64,000 nucleotides of DNA, taken from positions 1,376,335 through 1,440,334 of the forward strand of contig OX638326.1 of the NCBI GenBank assembly GCA_951812775.1, read 5' to 3'. The position numbers and the translations under genes are program-made. Each line of letters begins with the position of its first letter. Position 1 is the first letter of the stretch. Shown here in pieces: positions 1 to 8,631 of the stretch. The notes below the pieces were generated by a model. The model did no database searches. It saw only the letters and a list, made by a program, of their open reading frames with translations, and was not told where the DNA came from. Origin of the DNA: an uncultured Alphaproteobacteria bacterium (lineage in GTDB: Bacteria > Pseudomonadota > Alphaproteobacteria > MPNO01 > UBA2964).

Positions 1-112
1 CAAGGGAATGACAGGCTGTACAACGTGACCAGCGAATCAGCATTTGACGCTCGCAAAGGACGGGCGTCTAATCTCCCTACAGATTTTGCTGAGATCAAAA
101 GGAACGTCTCAT

Positions 113-625
113 ATGACCGCAAAAAAATCAGTGATCAATTCCCAATTTCTCTCGCATAGCACGCTAGGATCAAAAAACCTCGCCGCGACACGAAAATTCT
201 ACGAAGAATTTCTTGGCATAGAGGTCATGCAGACAAGCAAAATTTCACTCATGATACGGCTCGGGGGCAGTCACATTTACGCCGTTGTCCAGGACAAAAA
301 CATGGGTGAAATGCCAAGGCTCAACCACAATGGCATTGATGTTGCGAGCGATGAAGAAGTCGACAAGTCTTATCAGGCTATCCTTGATGGCGCGGAGGAC
401 TGGGGGTTGTACAATGTGTCGCAACCGGTTGAGCAACACGGCACCTACAGCTTTCATTTTTGGGACCGCGACGGCAATTGTTGGGAGATTCTCAGCAATC
501 CGCAAGACGGCTATAACTGGATATTGATATGGGTGACCTGGAAGGCAAAGGCCACTGGGACCCAGAGCTTAGAAGGTCCCGGCTGGAAAGTTCGTCATCT
601 GCCTAGTCTGACGTTCCAAGGGTGA
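113..625 (+). CDS. VOC-family (glyoxalase/dioxygenase-like) protein, C-terminal frameshift
   Basis: Vicinal-oxygen-chelate fold protein; substrate unknown. The N-terminal half has the typical VOC strand-helix start (HSTLGSKNLAATRKFYEEFL), followed by MIRLGG and later HGTYSFHFWDRDGNCWEI, the usual metal-site region. The ATG at 113 is chosen over an in-frame upstream start because AAAAGGA lies just before it. After NPQDGYNWI the annotated frame turns implausible. The next frame, from about 526, reads DMGDLEGKGHWDPELRRSR and stops at 606, which is the usual C-terminus of this family. One base, probably a T in the TT at 524-525, appears to be missing. The intact gene would therefore end at 606, overlapping the convergent esterase stop by 4 bases. 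The family call is firm; whether the frameshift is real or a sequence error is unknown. Confidence 0.75.
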   Translation: MTAKKSVINSQFLSHSTLGSKNLAATRKFYEEFLGIEVMQTSKISLMIRLGGSHIYAVVQDKNMGEMPRLNHNGIDVASDEEVDKSYQAILDGAEDWGLYNVSQPVEQHGTYSFHFWDRDGNCWEILSNPQDGYNWILIWVTWKAKATGTQSLEGPGWKVRHLPSLTFQG

Positions 626-1271
626 CGCTCAGAAACCCTGCACCGAGATTAACGCCGTCCTGATCAATACCATGCGCGAGCCCCGGTCGGCGGTGGGTGT
701 CGACCTCGACACCGTTTTCTCGCAACAAACCCGCCGCCGTATCCATAAGCTCAACATTGAGCAAAGGATCTTCTTCACCGTGGATCAACATAACCGGTGG
801 CCGCACCTTGATTTCATCTGCCAGCGTTTCCGGCGCTTCAAGCCGCCCAGAATAACCGAGTATTCCGGCGGGCGCTTTTGCTCGACGCAATCCGACATGT
901 AACGACAGCATCGTCCCTTGAGAAAATCCGAGAAGGGCAAATTGGTTATCTTTTAACCTCAAACGTTCCAGTTCACTATCGATAAAGGCATCGACCGTCG
1001 CCGTAGCGACACGCACCTGTGCAAGCCGGTCATAATCATCGCCCTCCCAAACATCAAACCATTGAAGGCCACCAAACGGGTTCTGGGCGCATGGGTGCGG
1101 CGCGTTGGGTGAGACGAAGACAGTATCCGGTAGAACCTGCGACAAAGGTGGCGCGAGGCCGATCAAGTCGTCACCATTCGCACCGTAACCATGCAATAGA
1201 ATAACGAGGCTTTTCGCATTGCCAGAGACCGGTCCCAAGCTTGGTCCCGCAAGTGTTGGCAAATCGGTCAT
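603..1271 (-). CDS. phospholipase/carboxylesterase family alpha/beta hydrolase
   Basis: A cytosolic serine esterase of about 222 residues in the carboxylesterase/phospholipase (YpfH-like) family. It shows the oxyanion segment LHGYGANGDDLIGL near residue 25, nucleophile motif GFSQGT (Ser), acid segment GEEDPLL and a C-terminal histidine in GLAHGI, a complete Ser-Asp-His triad. The ATG at 1271 overlaps the stop of the upstream glycosylase gene as ATGA and follows an AGGA-like ribosome site, so the 29-residue longer open frame is rejected. It is the last gene of a three-gene minus-strand unit (Nudix, glycosylase, esterase). The substrate cannot be read from the sequence. Confidence 0.9.
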   Translation of the reverse strand: MTDLPTLAGPSLGPVSGNAKSLVILLHGYGANGDDLIGLAPPLSQVLPDTVFVSPNAPHPCAQNPFGGLQWFDVWEGDDYDRLAQVRVATATVDAFIDSELERLRLKDNQFALLGFSQGTMLSLHVGLRRAKAPAGILGYSGRLEAPETLADEIKVRPPVMLIHGEEDPLLNVELMDTAAGLLRENGVEVDTHRRPGLAHGIDQDGVNLGAGFLSVTLGTSD

Positions 1272-1918
1272 GATGGTTTTCCTCCTGGTGGCGGTCTGAT
1301 AACGTTTAGGTAATAGTGCCAGAGAATACGGGCCGCAACCGCCCGGTAAGGCCGCCATTGCTCGCCAAGCTGCTGAAGCTCTTCCGCACTGGGCCGTCCC
1401 TTCAGCTTCTTGACCTTTTCAGCCCCTACCGCCAGCGCAAGATCGCCAACCGGCCAGACATTCGGCCGACCGAGTGCTTCCATCAGATAAACATCCGCGG
1501 TCCAGTGTCCAATGCCGGTGATTTTCATCATCTCGGCCTTGGCCGCTTCATCTTCATAGCGCCTGAGTTTGTTGAGTGGCAGGCTGCCATCAGCCACTGC
1601 TTCCGCGAGTAAACGGCAATAGCGGGTTTTCTGACGCGAAAACCCTAGCCCTTGAAGATCATCGTCATTGAGGAATAGAAAGGACTCTGGGGTCGGGTGT
1701 CCGCCAAGTTTAGCCATCAGTTTTTCATAGGTTGCGCGGGCAGAGGCAAGGGACACTTGCTGCTCAAGGATAAGATAGAGAACTGTGCGAAATCCCTGAG
1801 GGCGTTTCCAAAGCGGCGGCGTGCCAAACTCATCCACAACCGCCGCCAAATCGGAATCCCGCTCACAAAGCTCGGCCGTCGCGGCGGCGAGACGTTCTTT
1901 GTTGCGCACCAGAGTCAC
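1268..1918 (-). CDS. DNA-3-methyladenine glycosylase II-like (HhH-GPD)
   Basis: Base-excision repair glycosylase of the AlkA/HhH-GPD superfamily, 216 residues. It has the helical segment LILEQQVSLASARATYEKL and the helix-hairpin-helix ITGIGHWTADVYLMEAL, followed by the catalytic aspartate region NVWPVGDLALAVG. It lacks the N-terminal AlkA domain of E. coli, as is usual for short alphaproteobacterial members. Both ends overlap neighbours by 4 bases (ATGA at 1915-1918 and 1268-1271), implying translational coupling with the Nudix and esterase genes. Such a gene would excise alkylated purines. The family is sure; the exact lesion range is inferred. Confidence 0.9.
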   Translation of the reverse strand: MTLVRNKERLAAATAELCERDSDLAAVVDEFGTPPLWKRPQGFRTVLYLILEQQVSLASARATYEKLMAKLGGHPTPESFLFLNDDDLQGLGFSRQKTRYCRLLAEAVADGSLPLNKLRRYEDEAAKAEMMKITGIGHWTADVYLMEALGRPNVWPVGDLALAVGAEKVKKLKGRPSAEELQQLGEQWRPYRAVAARILWHYYLNVIRPPPGGKPS

Positions 1919-2763
1919 CGGTGAAGACCACGCTGAATTTCAATATAGTCCGGATCTTCTGGCCCCAAAATTCCGTGACGGATAAAGAAATCGATATTCA
2001 CCGCCGCACAGTTGAACTTGAAATCAGCAGTATCGGCGGTGATCGCCATAACCTCGCGCGCAGGAAGAAGCCTAAATTCGGAAAGTTCACCATCAGTATT
2101 GCTGGGGACAAAATCCGAAGGAAGCTCCATATCGAACACGAACATCGTATCTGGCTTGAGACAGTTATCTTCCTCATGTTGGTAGGAAATTGCCCCGACG
2201 GGTTTTGCTGTTCTTGAAATCTCTATCGGGACCGCAGCCTCTTCGGCAGACTCTTTAATTACATTCTCTATCAAACCGAGACCCACTGGTTGCCCACCGG
2301 CGACAAAATTATCGAGCATCCCAGGATAGGTTGGCTTGTCGTCAGCACGTCGCGCAATCCACATATGAAGGTCATCGCCCTTCCGGACAAAACCGTTGAT
2401 GTGAACGCCATAGCCAGACACGCCGAAACGTGGCACGGCGGTCCGTTCCATTTCCAGTAAAGGTTTTTTGTAAAATCCGGTGCCGACTGGATAGGCTTCA
2501 TTTCGCCAGCCGGAAAACCAGTCGTCATCGTCCAGCGCCCGCAGAACAGTATCTACAGCGGCGCTACGAGATTTATAATCGTGAAGCTGATCCGACAACC
2601 TTATGGCATCACTCTCAACCAGGAACACGTTCTTAAATGGCTTTATCGCCGACGAAAATTCGCGATGAATCCATCCCACGCGGGCATCGCCGACCTGAAA
2701 AGGTAAATAGGCCGAATGCTCTGTTCCGTTGTTACAAACTTTGATTCTATCCAGAAGACTCAT
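1915..2763 (-). CDS. Nudix hydrolase with DUF4743-type N-terminal domain
   Basis: Nudix-fold pyrophosphohydrolase, 282 residues from the start chosen here. The N-terminal part (MSLLDRIKVCNN... VGWIHREF) matches the DUF4743 domain that precedes Nudix domains in alphaproteobacteria and eukaryotic TPK-like proteins. The Nudix box is recognisable but degenerate: GG followed by QPVGLGLIENVIKESAEEA, with Lys where the canonical Arg-Glu pair has Arg. The family often begins at MSLLDRI, so 2763 is preferred; an upstream in-frame ATG at 2787 is possible. It is first in the ATGA-linked trio with the glycosylase and the esterase. The substrate is not known. Confidence 0.85.
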   Translation of the reverse strand: MSLLDRIKVCNNGTEHSAYLPFQVGDARVGWIHREFSSAIKPFKNVFLVESDAIRLSDQLHDYKSRSAAVDTVLRALDDDDWFSGWRNEAYPVGTGFYKKPLLEMERTAVPRFGVSGYGVHINGFVRKGDDLHMWIARRADDKPTYPGMLDNFVAGGQPVGLGLIENVIKESAEEAAVPIEISRTAKPVGAISYQHEEDNCLKPDTMFVFDMELPSDFVPSNTDGELSEFRLLPAREVMAITADTADFKFNCAAVNIDFFIRHGILGPEDPDYIEIQRGLHR

Positions 2764-2854
2764 AACGACAGAGCGCCACGACACCATAAAACTGTCAACA
2801 GGCCCTGTAAGGTTTTTCTATCGGCAAGACGCATTTTGGTCCTACACTCACCCT

Positions 2855-3406
2855 ATGAAACAGGCGATAGCGACATTTCTATTGATAGTCTTGCTCTGCC
2901 TTTCAGTTTTCCCGGCAGCGGCGCAAAAGCCGCTATCTTATAAAGATGGCGTCATTGAATTCGACCGGGGTGAGTTTTATAGCGCCTTTGCAACATTCAA
3001 AAGATTAGCTGAACAGGGCGATGCGCGCTCACAGCACGACTTGGCTGTAATGCATATGATCGGTTATGTCGGAAAACAGGATTTCAAACTCGCAGCGACC
3101 TGGTTCAAACGCGCCGCCAATCAGGGACTTGCGAGAGCACAATATAGCTTGGCGGAACTTTTGGAATCTGGCCGCAGCGGCGAAAAAAATAAAGTCAAAG
3201 CGCTACAATGGTATTGGATAAGCGGAATTCTGGCACGCCGTGAACAAAGACGCCTTTTAGCAAAAAGCAAAGTCCAACTCCTGGAAAGCCAGATATCTCA
3301 GGGCGAAACCTTGCGGGCGCGAAAAGCCGGTTGTGAATGGCTGAAAACATCTAAATCCCGTCTAAATCTCACAACCGTGCAGCTCTCCGTTTGCGCCAAC
3401 GACTAG
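2855..3406 (+). CDS. secreted Sel1-repeat (TPR-like) protein
   Basis: A 183-residue exported protein. The first 23 residues form a signal peptide (MKQAIATFLLIVLLCLS, cleavage near AAA-QK). The mature part has Sel1-like repeats: AFATFKRLAEQGDARSQHDL, then AATWFKRAANQGLARAQYSL and ALQWYWISGILARREQR. The C-terminal tail contains two cysteines (AGCEWL and SVCAND) that could pair in the periplasm. The ATG at 2855 is chosen because the signal peptide starts there; upstream in-frame codons give unlikely sequence. It is divergent from the Nudix gene with about 90 bases between starts. Sel1 proteins usually mediate protein contacts; the role here is unknown. Confidence 0.8.
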   Translation: MKQAIATFLLIVLLCLSVFPAAAQKPLSYKDGVIEFDRGEFYSAFATFKRLAEQGDARSQHDLAVMHMIGYVGKQDFKLAATWFKRAANQGLARAQYSLAELLESGRSGEKNKVKALQWYWISGILARREQRRLLAKSKVQLLESQISQGETLRARKAGCEWLKTSKSRLNLTTVQLSVCAND

Positions 3407-3463
3407 TGTTATTCCACAAGTTTCTCCCTGTCCTAAACTCCCGGACCATCCTATAGTCCTTTG

Positions 3464-3661
3464 ATGCAACAATCTTTTCCTTGGCTCATTATCATCGCGA
3501 TGGTGCTTACCTTTTTGGTCATGGCCACTGGCGTGTTGGGCATGCTTCGGCCCGGCAAAAAAAGTGCTCGCCGTTCCAACATTTTGATGCGCTACCGCAT
3601 CCTGTTTCAGGGTATCGCGATTGCTTTGGTGGCCATCGCCTTTTTGATCGGGCATAACTGA
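3464..3661 (+). CDS. HIG1-type twin-transmembrane protein
   Basis: A small inner-membrane protein of about 65 residues. It has two hydrophobic segments (WLIIIAMVLTFLVMATGVLG and ILFQGIAIALVAIAFLIG) joined by a basic loop containing RRSNILMRYR. That loop matches the (Q/R)RSNxLMRxR signature of the HIG1 domain, known from respiratory supercomplex factors. Start ATG 3464; an adjacent TTG at 3461 is possible. In many alphaproteobacteria this gene precedes a cobalamin adenosyltransferase gene and etfBA. Here etfB follows directly after about 130 bases with no adenosyltransferase gene between. Confidence 0.8.
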   Translation: MQQSFPWLIIIAMVLTFLVMATGVLGMLRPGKKSARRSNILMRYRILFQGIAIALVAIAFLIGHN

Positions 3662-3791
3662 AATGATTGCGAAAATCCGCTTCGCAAACGCCACATATTG
3701 ATCCCGCCTGACTTTGTTCGTATACATATGAATATTGGCGTCTATGGCTTGTCTGTAGCGCTTTATTTCTTGTCAAACATCCGGATTGATC

Positions 3792-4541
3792 ATGAAAATT
3801 CTCGTCGCCGTAAAACGGGTCATTGATTACAACGTCAAAGTACGTGTGAAGGGGGACAATACAGGCGTTGAGCTTGCCAACGTCAAAATGTCGATGAACC
3901 CCTTTGACGAAATCGCCGTAGAAGAAGCGATCCGCCTGCTAGAAGCAGGCACTGCTTCTGAAGTTGTTGCGGTCTCCCTTGGTGAGACCAAATGCACGGA
4001 AACCATCAGAACGGCTCTCGCCATGGGCGCTGATCGTGGAATCCATGTCAAAACCGACGAAGAGCTGCAACCGCTGGCCGTTGCCAAACTCCTAAAAGCA
4101 GTCTGCGAAAAAGAAAGCCCCGACATGGTCATCGTTGGCAAACAGGCCATCGACGATGATTGCAGCCAAACCGGCCAAATGCTCGCCGCCCTTATGGGCT
4201 GGGCCCAAGGCACCTTCGCGTCGAAAGTTGACGTGGCCGACGGTAAGGCGGAGGTCACGCGTGAAGTTGATGGCGGGCTTGAAACGGTATCCTTATCGAT
4301 GCCCATCGTGGTCACGACTGATTTGCGGTTGAATGAACCACGCTACGCGTCCCTACCCAACATCATGAAAGCCAAGAAAAAACAGATCGACGAGTACACG
4401 CCGGAAGATTTGGGTGTCGATGCAACGCCACGCCTTAAGACACTTCGGGTGGAGGAAACCCCGCCGCGTCAGGGAGGGGGCAAAGTCGCCGATGTTGCCG
4501 AGCTGGTCGACAAACTCAAGAACGAAGCAGGAGTAATCTGA
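3792..4541 (+). CDS. etfB: electron transfer flavoprotein beta subunit
   Basis: Beta subunit of ETF, which with EtfA carries electrons from acyl-CoA dehydrogenases to ETF-ubiquinone oxidoreductase. It is 249 residues, the normal length. Recognisable segments are the N-terminal [17 protein letters not shown], the AMP-binding region ([19 protein letters not shown]), and the C-terminal recognition-loop region with [17 protein letters not shown]. The ATG at 3792 matches the conserved family start; an in-frame TTG two codons earlier is rejected. The stop overlaps the etfA start by one base (TGATG). It forms an operon with etfA and a 3-hydroxyacyl-CoA dehydrogenase gene, a standard fatty-acid or short-chain acyl oxidation arrangement. 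Confidence 0.97.
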   Translation: MKILVAVKRVIDYNVKVRVKGDNTGVELANVKMSMNPFDEIAVEEAIRLLEAGTASEVVAVSLGETKCTETIRTALAMGADRGIHVKTDEELQPLAVAKLLKAVCEKESPDMVIVGKQAIDDDCSQTGQMLAALMGWAQGTFASKVDVADGKAEVTREVDGGLETVSLSMPIVVTTDLRLNEPRYASLPNIMKAKKKQIDEYTPEDLGVDATPRLKTLRVEETPPRQGGGKVADVAELVDKLKNEAGVI

Positions 4542-5494
4542 TGACTGTCCTCGTAGTTGCTGAACACAATAATCAGGAAATCAAGGGCGCGACACTCAAC
4601 ACCGTAACCGCTGCCATTGCTCTGGATGCCGGTGATGTCGAAATTCTCGTTGCCGGGGGAAATTGCCAGGCTGCTGCCGATAGCGCCGCAACCATTGCCG
4701 GCATTAGCAAAGTCCGGATGGTCGATAACGCGCTTTATGCCAATGGACTCGCGGAACCATTTGCGGCGCTGCTCGTCAGTCTCGCCGGCGATTACAGCCA
4801 TCTCGTTCTGTCACATACGACACACGGGAAGAACGTTGCACCGCGTGTCGCGGCCTTGCTCAATATCGTGCAGGTTTCCGACATCATGGAAGTAAAGTCA
4901 GCGGACACGTTCGTCCGGCCGATTTATGCCGGAAACGCCCTGGCAACAGTGCAAGCCAGTGAAGAGAAACTGGTCATTACCGTTCGCGGGACGGCGTTCG
5001 ACAAGGCTGAACTCGGTGGCAGCGCGCCCATTGAGACAGCAGATGCTGGCGGCGACCCCGCACTTTCATCTTTCGTCGGCCAGGAGCTTACTCGTTCTGA
5101 GCGTCCCGAACTCACCTCTGCTCGGATTGTCGTTTCGGGCGGCCGTGGTATACAGTCAGGGGATAATTTCCACCTGGTGGAAACGGTCGCCGATAAAATT
5201 GGTGCTGGCGTCGGCGCCTCACGTGCTGCGGTAGATGCCGGGTATGTTCCCAATGACTATCAGGTCGGACAAACTGGCAAGATCGTTGCCCCAGAACTTT
5301 ATATGGCCATCGGCATTTCCGGTGCGATCCAGCATCTTGCAGGCATGAAAGACAGCAAGGTTATCGTCGCGATCAACAAGGACGAAGAAGCGCCAATTTT
5401 CTCGGTTGCGGATTACGGCCTGGTCGGTGATCTGTTTGAGGAAATGCCCGCGCTGGCGGCAGAGCTCGACAAGCAAGGCATTAAACCTCGCTAA
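4541..5494 (+). CDS. etfA: electron transfer flavoprotein alpha subunit
   Basis: FAD-binding alpha subunit of ETF, 317 residues. The C-terminal FAD domain is diagnostic: [12 protein letters not shown], then [34 protein letters not shown], the [12 protein letters not shown] segment, and [20 protein letters not shown]. The N-terminal third is the usual variable domain ([19 protein letters not shown]). The start codon shares a base with the etfB stop, so translation is coupled. The dehydrogenase gene follows after about 40 bases. Function and complex are well established for the family. Confidence 0.97.
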   Translation: MTVLVVAEHNNQEIKGATLNTVTAAIALDAGDVEILVAGGNCQAAADSAATIAGISKVRMVDNALYANGLAEPFAALLVSLAGDYSHLVLSHTTHGKNVAPRVAALLNIVQVSDIMEVKSADTFVRPIYAGNALATVQASEEKLVITVRGTAFDKAELGGSAPIETADAGGDPALSSFVGQELTRSERPELTSARIVVSGGRGIQSGDNFHLVETVADKIGAGVGASRAAVDAGYVPNDYQVGQTGKIVAPELYMAIGISGAIQHLAGMKDSKVIVAINKDEEAPIFSVADYGLVGDLFEEMPALAAELDKQGIKPR

Positions 5495-5533
5495 CACTGT
5501 CTAACGATGATCGCAAAATTAGGAAGTGATGAG

Positions 5534-6421
5534 ATGACCAACGCTGTAAACGTCCAGAATATTGGCATCGTTGGTGCTGGCCAGATGGGCAGCGGTATTG
5601 CACAGGTCTGCGCACAATGCGGCTATAGCGTCAGCCTGGCAGATATCTCACAAGACGTGCTTGATAAAGCGGTCACCGGCATTGGTGGTCGGTTGCAGAG
5701 ACTCGTCGAAAAAGAACGATTAACGCAAGACGCTCTGGATGCCGCAGTCGGCAACATCACGACAAAAACCGATTATGCAGGTTTCGGCGATTGTGATCTG
5801 GTCATTGAAGCTGCGACCGAAAATGAAGAAATCAAAAAGTCCATATTTGAGAACTTGATCCCCGCATTGCGTGACGATGCCATTCTCGCAACTAATACGT
5901 CGTCCATTTCGATCACCCGCCTAGCCGCTGCCACGGACAGACCGGAACGCTTTATAGGGATGCATTTCATGAACCCGGTACCGGTCATGAAACTCGTTGA
6001 GCTGAGCAAGGGAATCGCCACTGATGAGGCCACCTATTCCGCCGTCAACACCGTTGTTGGTAAGCTCGGAAAAACCTCAATCACGTCTGAAGATTTTCCG
6101 GCCTTTATCGTAAACCGCATTCTCGTTCCGATGATGAATGAAGCGATTTACGTCCTCCAGGAAGGCATCGGCGGCGTCACTGATATTGATGGCGCCATGA
6201 AACTCGGGGCCAACCAGCCGATGGGACCGCTGGAGCTTGCTGATTTCGTCGGTCTTGATACCTGTCTGGCAATCATGCAGGTCCTGTATGACGGTTTTGC
6301 TGATAGCAAATACCGACCTTGCCCCCTACTGGTTAAGTATGTTGAAGCAGGTTGGCTCGGTCGTAAAACCGGCCGCGGCTTTTATGATTATTCCGGCGAC
6401 AAGCCAGTACCGACGCGCTAA
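5534..6421 (+). CDS. hbd: 3-hydroxybutyryl-CoA / 3-hydroxyacyl-CoA dehydrogenase
   Basis: NAD(P)-dependent oxidation of (S)-3-hydroxyacyl-CoA, 295 residues. It has the Rossmann motif GIVGAGQMGSGIAQ at the N-terminus, the catalytic histidine in FIGMHFMNPVPVMKLVE, the NRI(L/M)VPMMNEA helix, and the C-terminal GLGLD-type region seen here as LADFVGLDTCLAIMQ. The ATG at 5534 is preferred over one at 5507 because AGGAAG sits seven bases before it. Third gene of the etfBA operon. It ends convergently with tlpA, sharing four bases (6418-6421). Confidence 0.93.
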   Translation: MTNAVNVQNIGIVGAGQMGSGIAQVCAQCGYSVSLADISQDVLDKAVTGIGGRLQRLVEKERLTQDALDAAVGNITTKTDYAGFGDCDLVIEAATENEEIKKSIFENLIPALRDDAILATNTSSISITRLAAATDRPERFIGMHFMNPVPVMKLVELSKGIATDEATYSAVNTVVGKLGKTSITSEDFPAFIVNRILVPMMNEAIYVLQEGIGGVTDIDGAMKLGANQPMGPLELADFVGLDTCLAIMQVLYDGFADSKYRPCPLLVKYVEAGWLGRKTGRGFYDYSGDKPVPTR

Positions 6422-7011
6422 CGATTACTTCCCAACTGGCTATAATAGTCGATGAGCGCCAACGCTTCCGGCGTATCCCATTCAGCAATGCCCTTGAGTT
6501 GTCCGAGAACTTTTCCATCGCGCGACAGGAGTACAGAGGTTGGCAAGCCAATGACTTTTAGCTTGCGCCCGGTCGCCGACTTCCGATCCACATAGATCGG
6601 CAAATCTCCAAGCTTATGCTTTTCAAGAAATGGATTGACGGCTGCCCATTCTTTAAAATCCTGCGACAAGGCCAGAACCGTAAAATTTTTGCCGCCACGT
6701 AATTTGTGCAACTTTGCGAGCGACGGCATTTCGCGAATACAGGGAGCACACCAGGTCGCCCAGAAATTCACCAGAACCAGCTTTCCCCGGAACTTGTCGA
6801 GAGACAAAATCTTGCCGTCTTTCTCAAGAACCTCCAGCTTCTGAGCTGGCTCGACGGGATCAGCCGGGGTAAAATTCTGCATCCAGCCAGTTAGAGGTGG
6901 GCCCAGTGAAGCGGCTACAGCCCGGTTTTCACTTGATTTATGGGGAAAAAATGCCCACATGGCGGTGCTCGCAGCAATTAGGGCTGTGAAGACAAGAACG
7001 GTTTTACGCAT
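6418..7011 (-). CDS. TlpA/ResA-family thiol-disulfide oxidoreductase
   Basis: Membrane-anchored periplasmic thioredoxin-like protein, 197 residues. The N-terminus (MRKTVLVFTALIAASTAMWAFF) is an uncleaved anchor or signal. The thioredoxin fold carries the active site FWATWCAPCIREMPSL (WCAPC) and a cis-proline region GLPTSVLLSRDG. The start at 7011 has AGAGGT just upstream; a longer open frame is rejected. Relatives reduce cytochrome c apoproteins or other periplasmic thiols. The gene is divergent from argH with only 31 bases between start codons. Confidence 0.9.
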   Translation of the reverse strand: MRKTVLVFTALIAASTAMWAFFPHKSSENRAVAASLGPPLTGWMQNFTPADPVEPAQKLEVLEKDGKILSLDKFRGKLVLVNFWATWCAPCIREMPSLAKLHKLRGGKNFTVLALSQDFKEWAAVNPFLEKHKLGDLPIYVDRKSATGRKLKVIGLPTSVLLSRDGKVLGQLKGIAEWDTPEALALIDYYSQLGSNR

Positions 7012-7042
7012 TTTACCTCTTAGACCGGATTGAGACCGAACG

Positions 7043-8500
7043 ATGAGCGCGAAGAGTACACCTACATCCGATACGCAGGCTGACCCTGCCACGGACGCCC
7101 CTGCGCGGGAAAGTCAAAATAACTCGAACGCGATGTGGGGCGGCCGGTTTAGCCAGGCACCAGATCGTTTGATGGAGGCCATCAATGTCTCCATCGGTTT
7201 CGATCAACGCCTCTATGAGCAGGATATTGTGGGTTCGATAGCCCATTGCAAGATGCTTGTCGAGCAGGGAATTCTGGACGCTTCTGCTGGCGATCAGATC
7301 ATCGACGGTTTGGGTAAAATTCGCACCGAAATTGAAGAGGGGCGTTTTGAATTCAAAAACGCGCTTGAAGATATTCATCTCAATATTGAAGGCAGGCTGA
7401 CCGAAATTATTGGTGAAAATGCCGGCCGGCTTCATACGGCCCGTTCACGCAACGACCAGGTCGCAACGGACTTCAAACTATGGGTCCGCGACACGATCGA
7501 TGCCGTTGATGAGGCTTTGAAAGCGCTTCAGGCAACCCTAATCAATCAGGCCGAAAAAAATTCCGCGACGGTGATGCCCGGCTTCACCCATTTGCAGGCT
7601 GCACAGCCGGTTACAGCGGGACATCATTTGCTGGCCTATGTCGAAATGCTGGGCCGGGATCGGAGCCGGTTTCGCGATGCGCGGACAAGGCTGAATGAAA
7701 GCCCACTGGGCAGTGCGGCCCTGGCCGGGACATCATTTCCAATCAACCGTAAGCAAACGGCAAAAGAGCTGGGATTCGACAGGCCAACGGCCAATTCGCT
7801 CGACGCGGTGTCGGATCGTGACTTTGCGCTAGAGTTCCTCTCGTCGGCAGCGATCACCGCGCTCCATCTGTCACGGCTTGGAGAAGAAATCGTTGTCTGG
7901 TGTTCGGCTCAGTTTTCATTCGCCAAACTTAGCGATGCCTTTACGACGGGCAGCTCGATCATGCCGCAAAAACGTAACCCCGATGCCGCCGAACTGGTCA
8001 GGGGCAAGAGCGGTCGGATCATCGGCGCCCTGATCGGGTTGATCACCGTCATGAAAGGCCTGCCACTGGCCTATTCAAAGGACATGCAAGAAGACAAAGA
8101 ACCCGTCTTCGATGCCGCAGAATCGCTCGGCGTTTGTATCGTTGCGATGACGGGTATGATTGACGATATTGAGTTCAACATTGATCGGCTACAGGAAGCT
8201 GCCGGGGAAGGCTTCACAACTGCCACTGATCTGGCCGACTGGCTTGTCAGAGTGCTCGGCCTGCCATTTCGGAATGCCCACCACATCACGGGTGAACTGG
8301 TGAGCATCGCTGAAAAATCGGGGCGGAATCTGGAAGAGTTGACGCTGGAAGAAATGCAATCCGTTGAAGAGAAAATCACAACCGATGTATTTTCTGTTCT
8401 GGGTGTGGCAGACTCTGTTGCCAGCCGCACCAGCTATGGCGGCACGGCACCGGAAAATGTTCTGGCGCAGGTAAAGAGCGCCCGCGAGAGGTTCCTGTGA
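7043..8500 (+). CDS. argH: argininosuccinate lyase
   Basis: Last step of arginine synthesis: argininosuccinate to arginine and fumarate. The 485-residue protein has the family start [20 protein letters not shown] at residue 31, preceded by a polar extension rich in Ser, Thr, Asp and Asn. It also has [17 protein letters not shown], the active-site region [13 protein letters not shown], and the C-terminal [14 protein letters not shown]. If translation began at the internal ATG at 7133 the protein would have normal length, but no ribosome site is visible there. The stop overlaps lptM (GTGA), and lysA follows, so the three are coupled. Confidence 0.96.
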   Translation: MSAKSTPTSDTQADPATDAPARESQNNSNAMWGGRFSQAPDRLMEAINVSIGFDQRLYEQDIVGSIAHCKMLVEQGILDASAGDQIIDGLGKIRTEIEEGRFEFKNALEDIHLNIEGRLTEIIGENAGRLHTARSRNDQVATDFKLWVRDTIDAVDEALKALQATLINQAEKNSATVMPGFTHLQAAQPVTAGHHLLAYVEMLGRDRSRFRDARTRLNESPLGSAALAGTSFPINRKQTAKELGFDRPTANSLDAVSDRDFALEFLSSAAITALHLSRLGEEIVVWCSAQFSFAKLSDAFTTGSSIMPQKRNPDAAELVRGKSGRIIGALIGLITVMKGLPLAYSKDMQEDKEPVFDAAESLGVCIVAMTGMIDDIEFNIDRLQEAAGEGFTTATDLADWLVRVLGLPFRNAHHITGELVSIAEKSGRNLEELTLEEMQSVEEKITTDVFSVLGVADSVASRTSYGGTAPENVLAQVKSARERFL

Positions 8501-8631
8501 TACGTATATTTGCCTTGATGATTTTGGTTTGTGCTCTGGCAGCACCACTTTCCGCCTGCGGAAAAAAGGGTGATCTTGAACAGCCACCCGGAACAAAAAA
8601 ATCTGACTACCCCAGGAATTATCCGCGATGA
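8497..8631 (+). CDS. lptM: LptM-type small lipoprotein
   Basis: A 44-residue lipoprotein read directly from the DNA between argH and lysA. It begins at GTG 8497 overlapping the argH stop (GTGA) and ends at TGA 8631 overlapping the lysA start (ATGA). The sequence has a hydrophobic leader with lipobox LSAC and the mature start [12 protein letters not shown], the hallmark of LptM (formerly YifL), an outer-membrane lipoprotein that assists LptD maturation in enterics. An internal ATG at 8518 would still leave a short leader. The argH-lptM-lysA order is common in proteobacteria and supports the call. Confidence 0.85.
   Translation: MIRIFALMILVCALAAPLSACGKKGDLEQPPGTKKSDYPRNYPR

Noticed and set aside
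1..159. Open frame reading from the window edge to TAG 157-159
   Set aside because: 53 codons without stop is weak evidence, no motif is recognised, and it would overlap the VOC start by 47 bases. It may be the tail of an upstream gene but cannot be supported.
3362..3776. Two overlapping minus-strand frames of 121 and 85 residues
   Set aside because: They oppose the HIG1 gene and Sel1 gene end, and have no motifs or ribosome sites.
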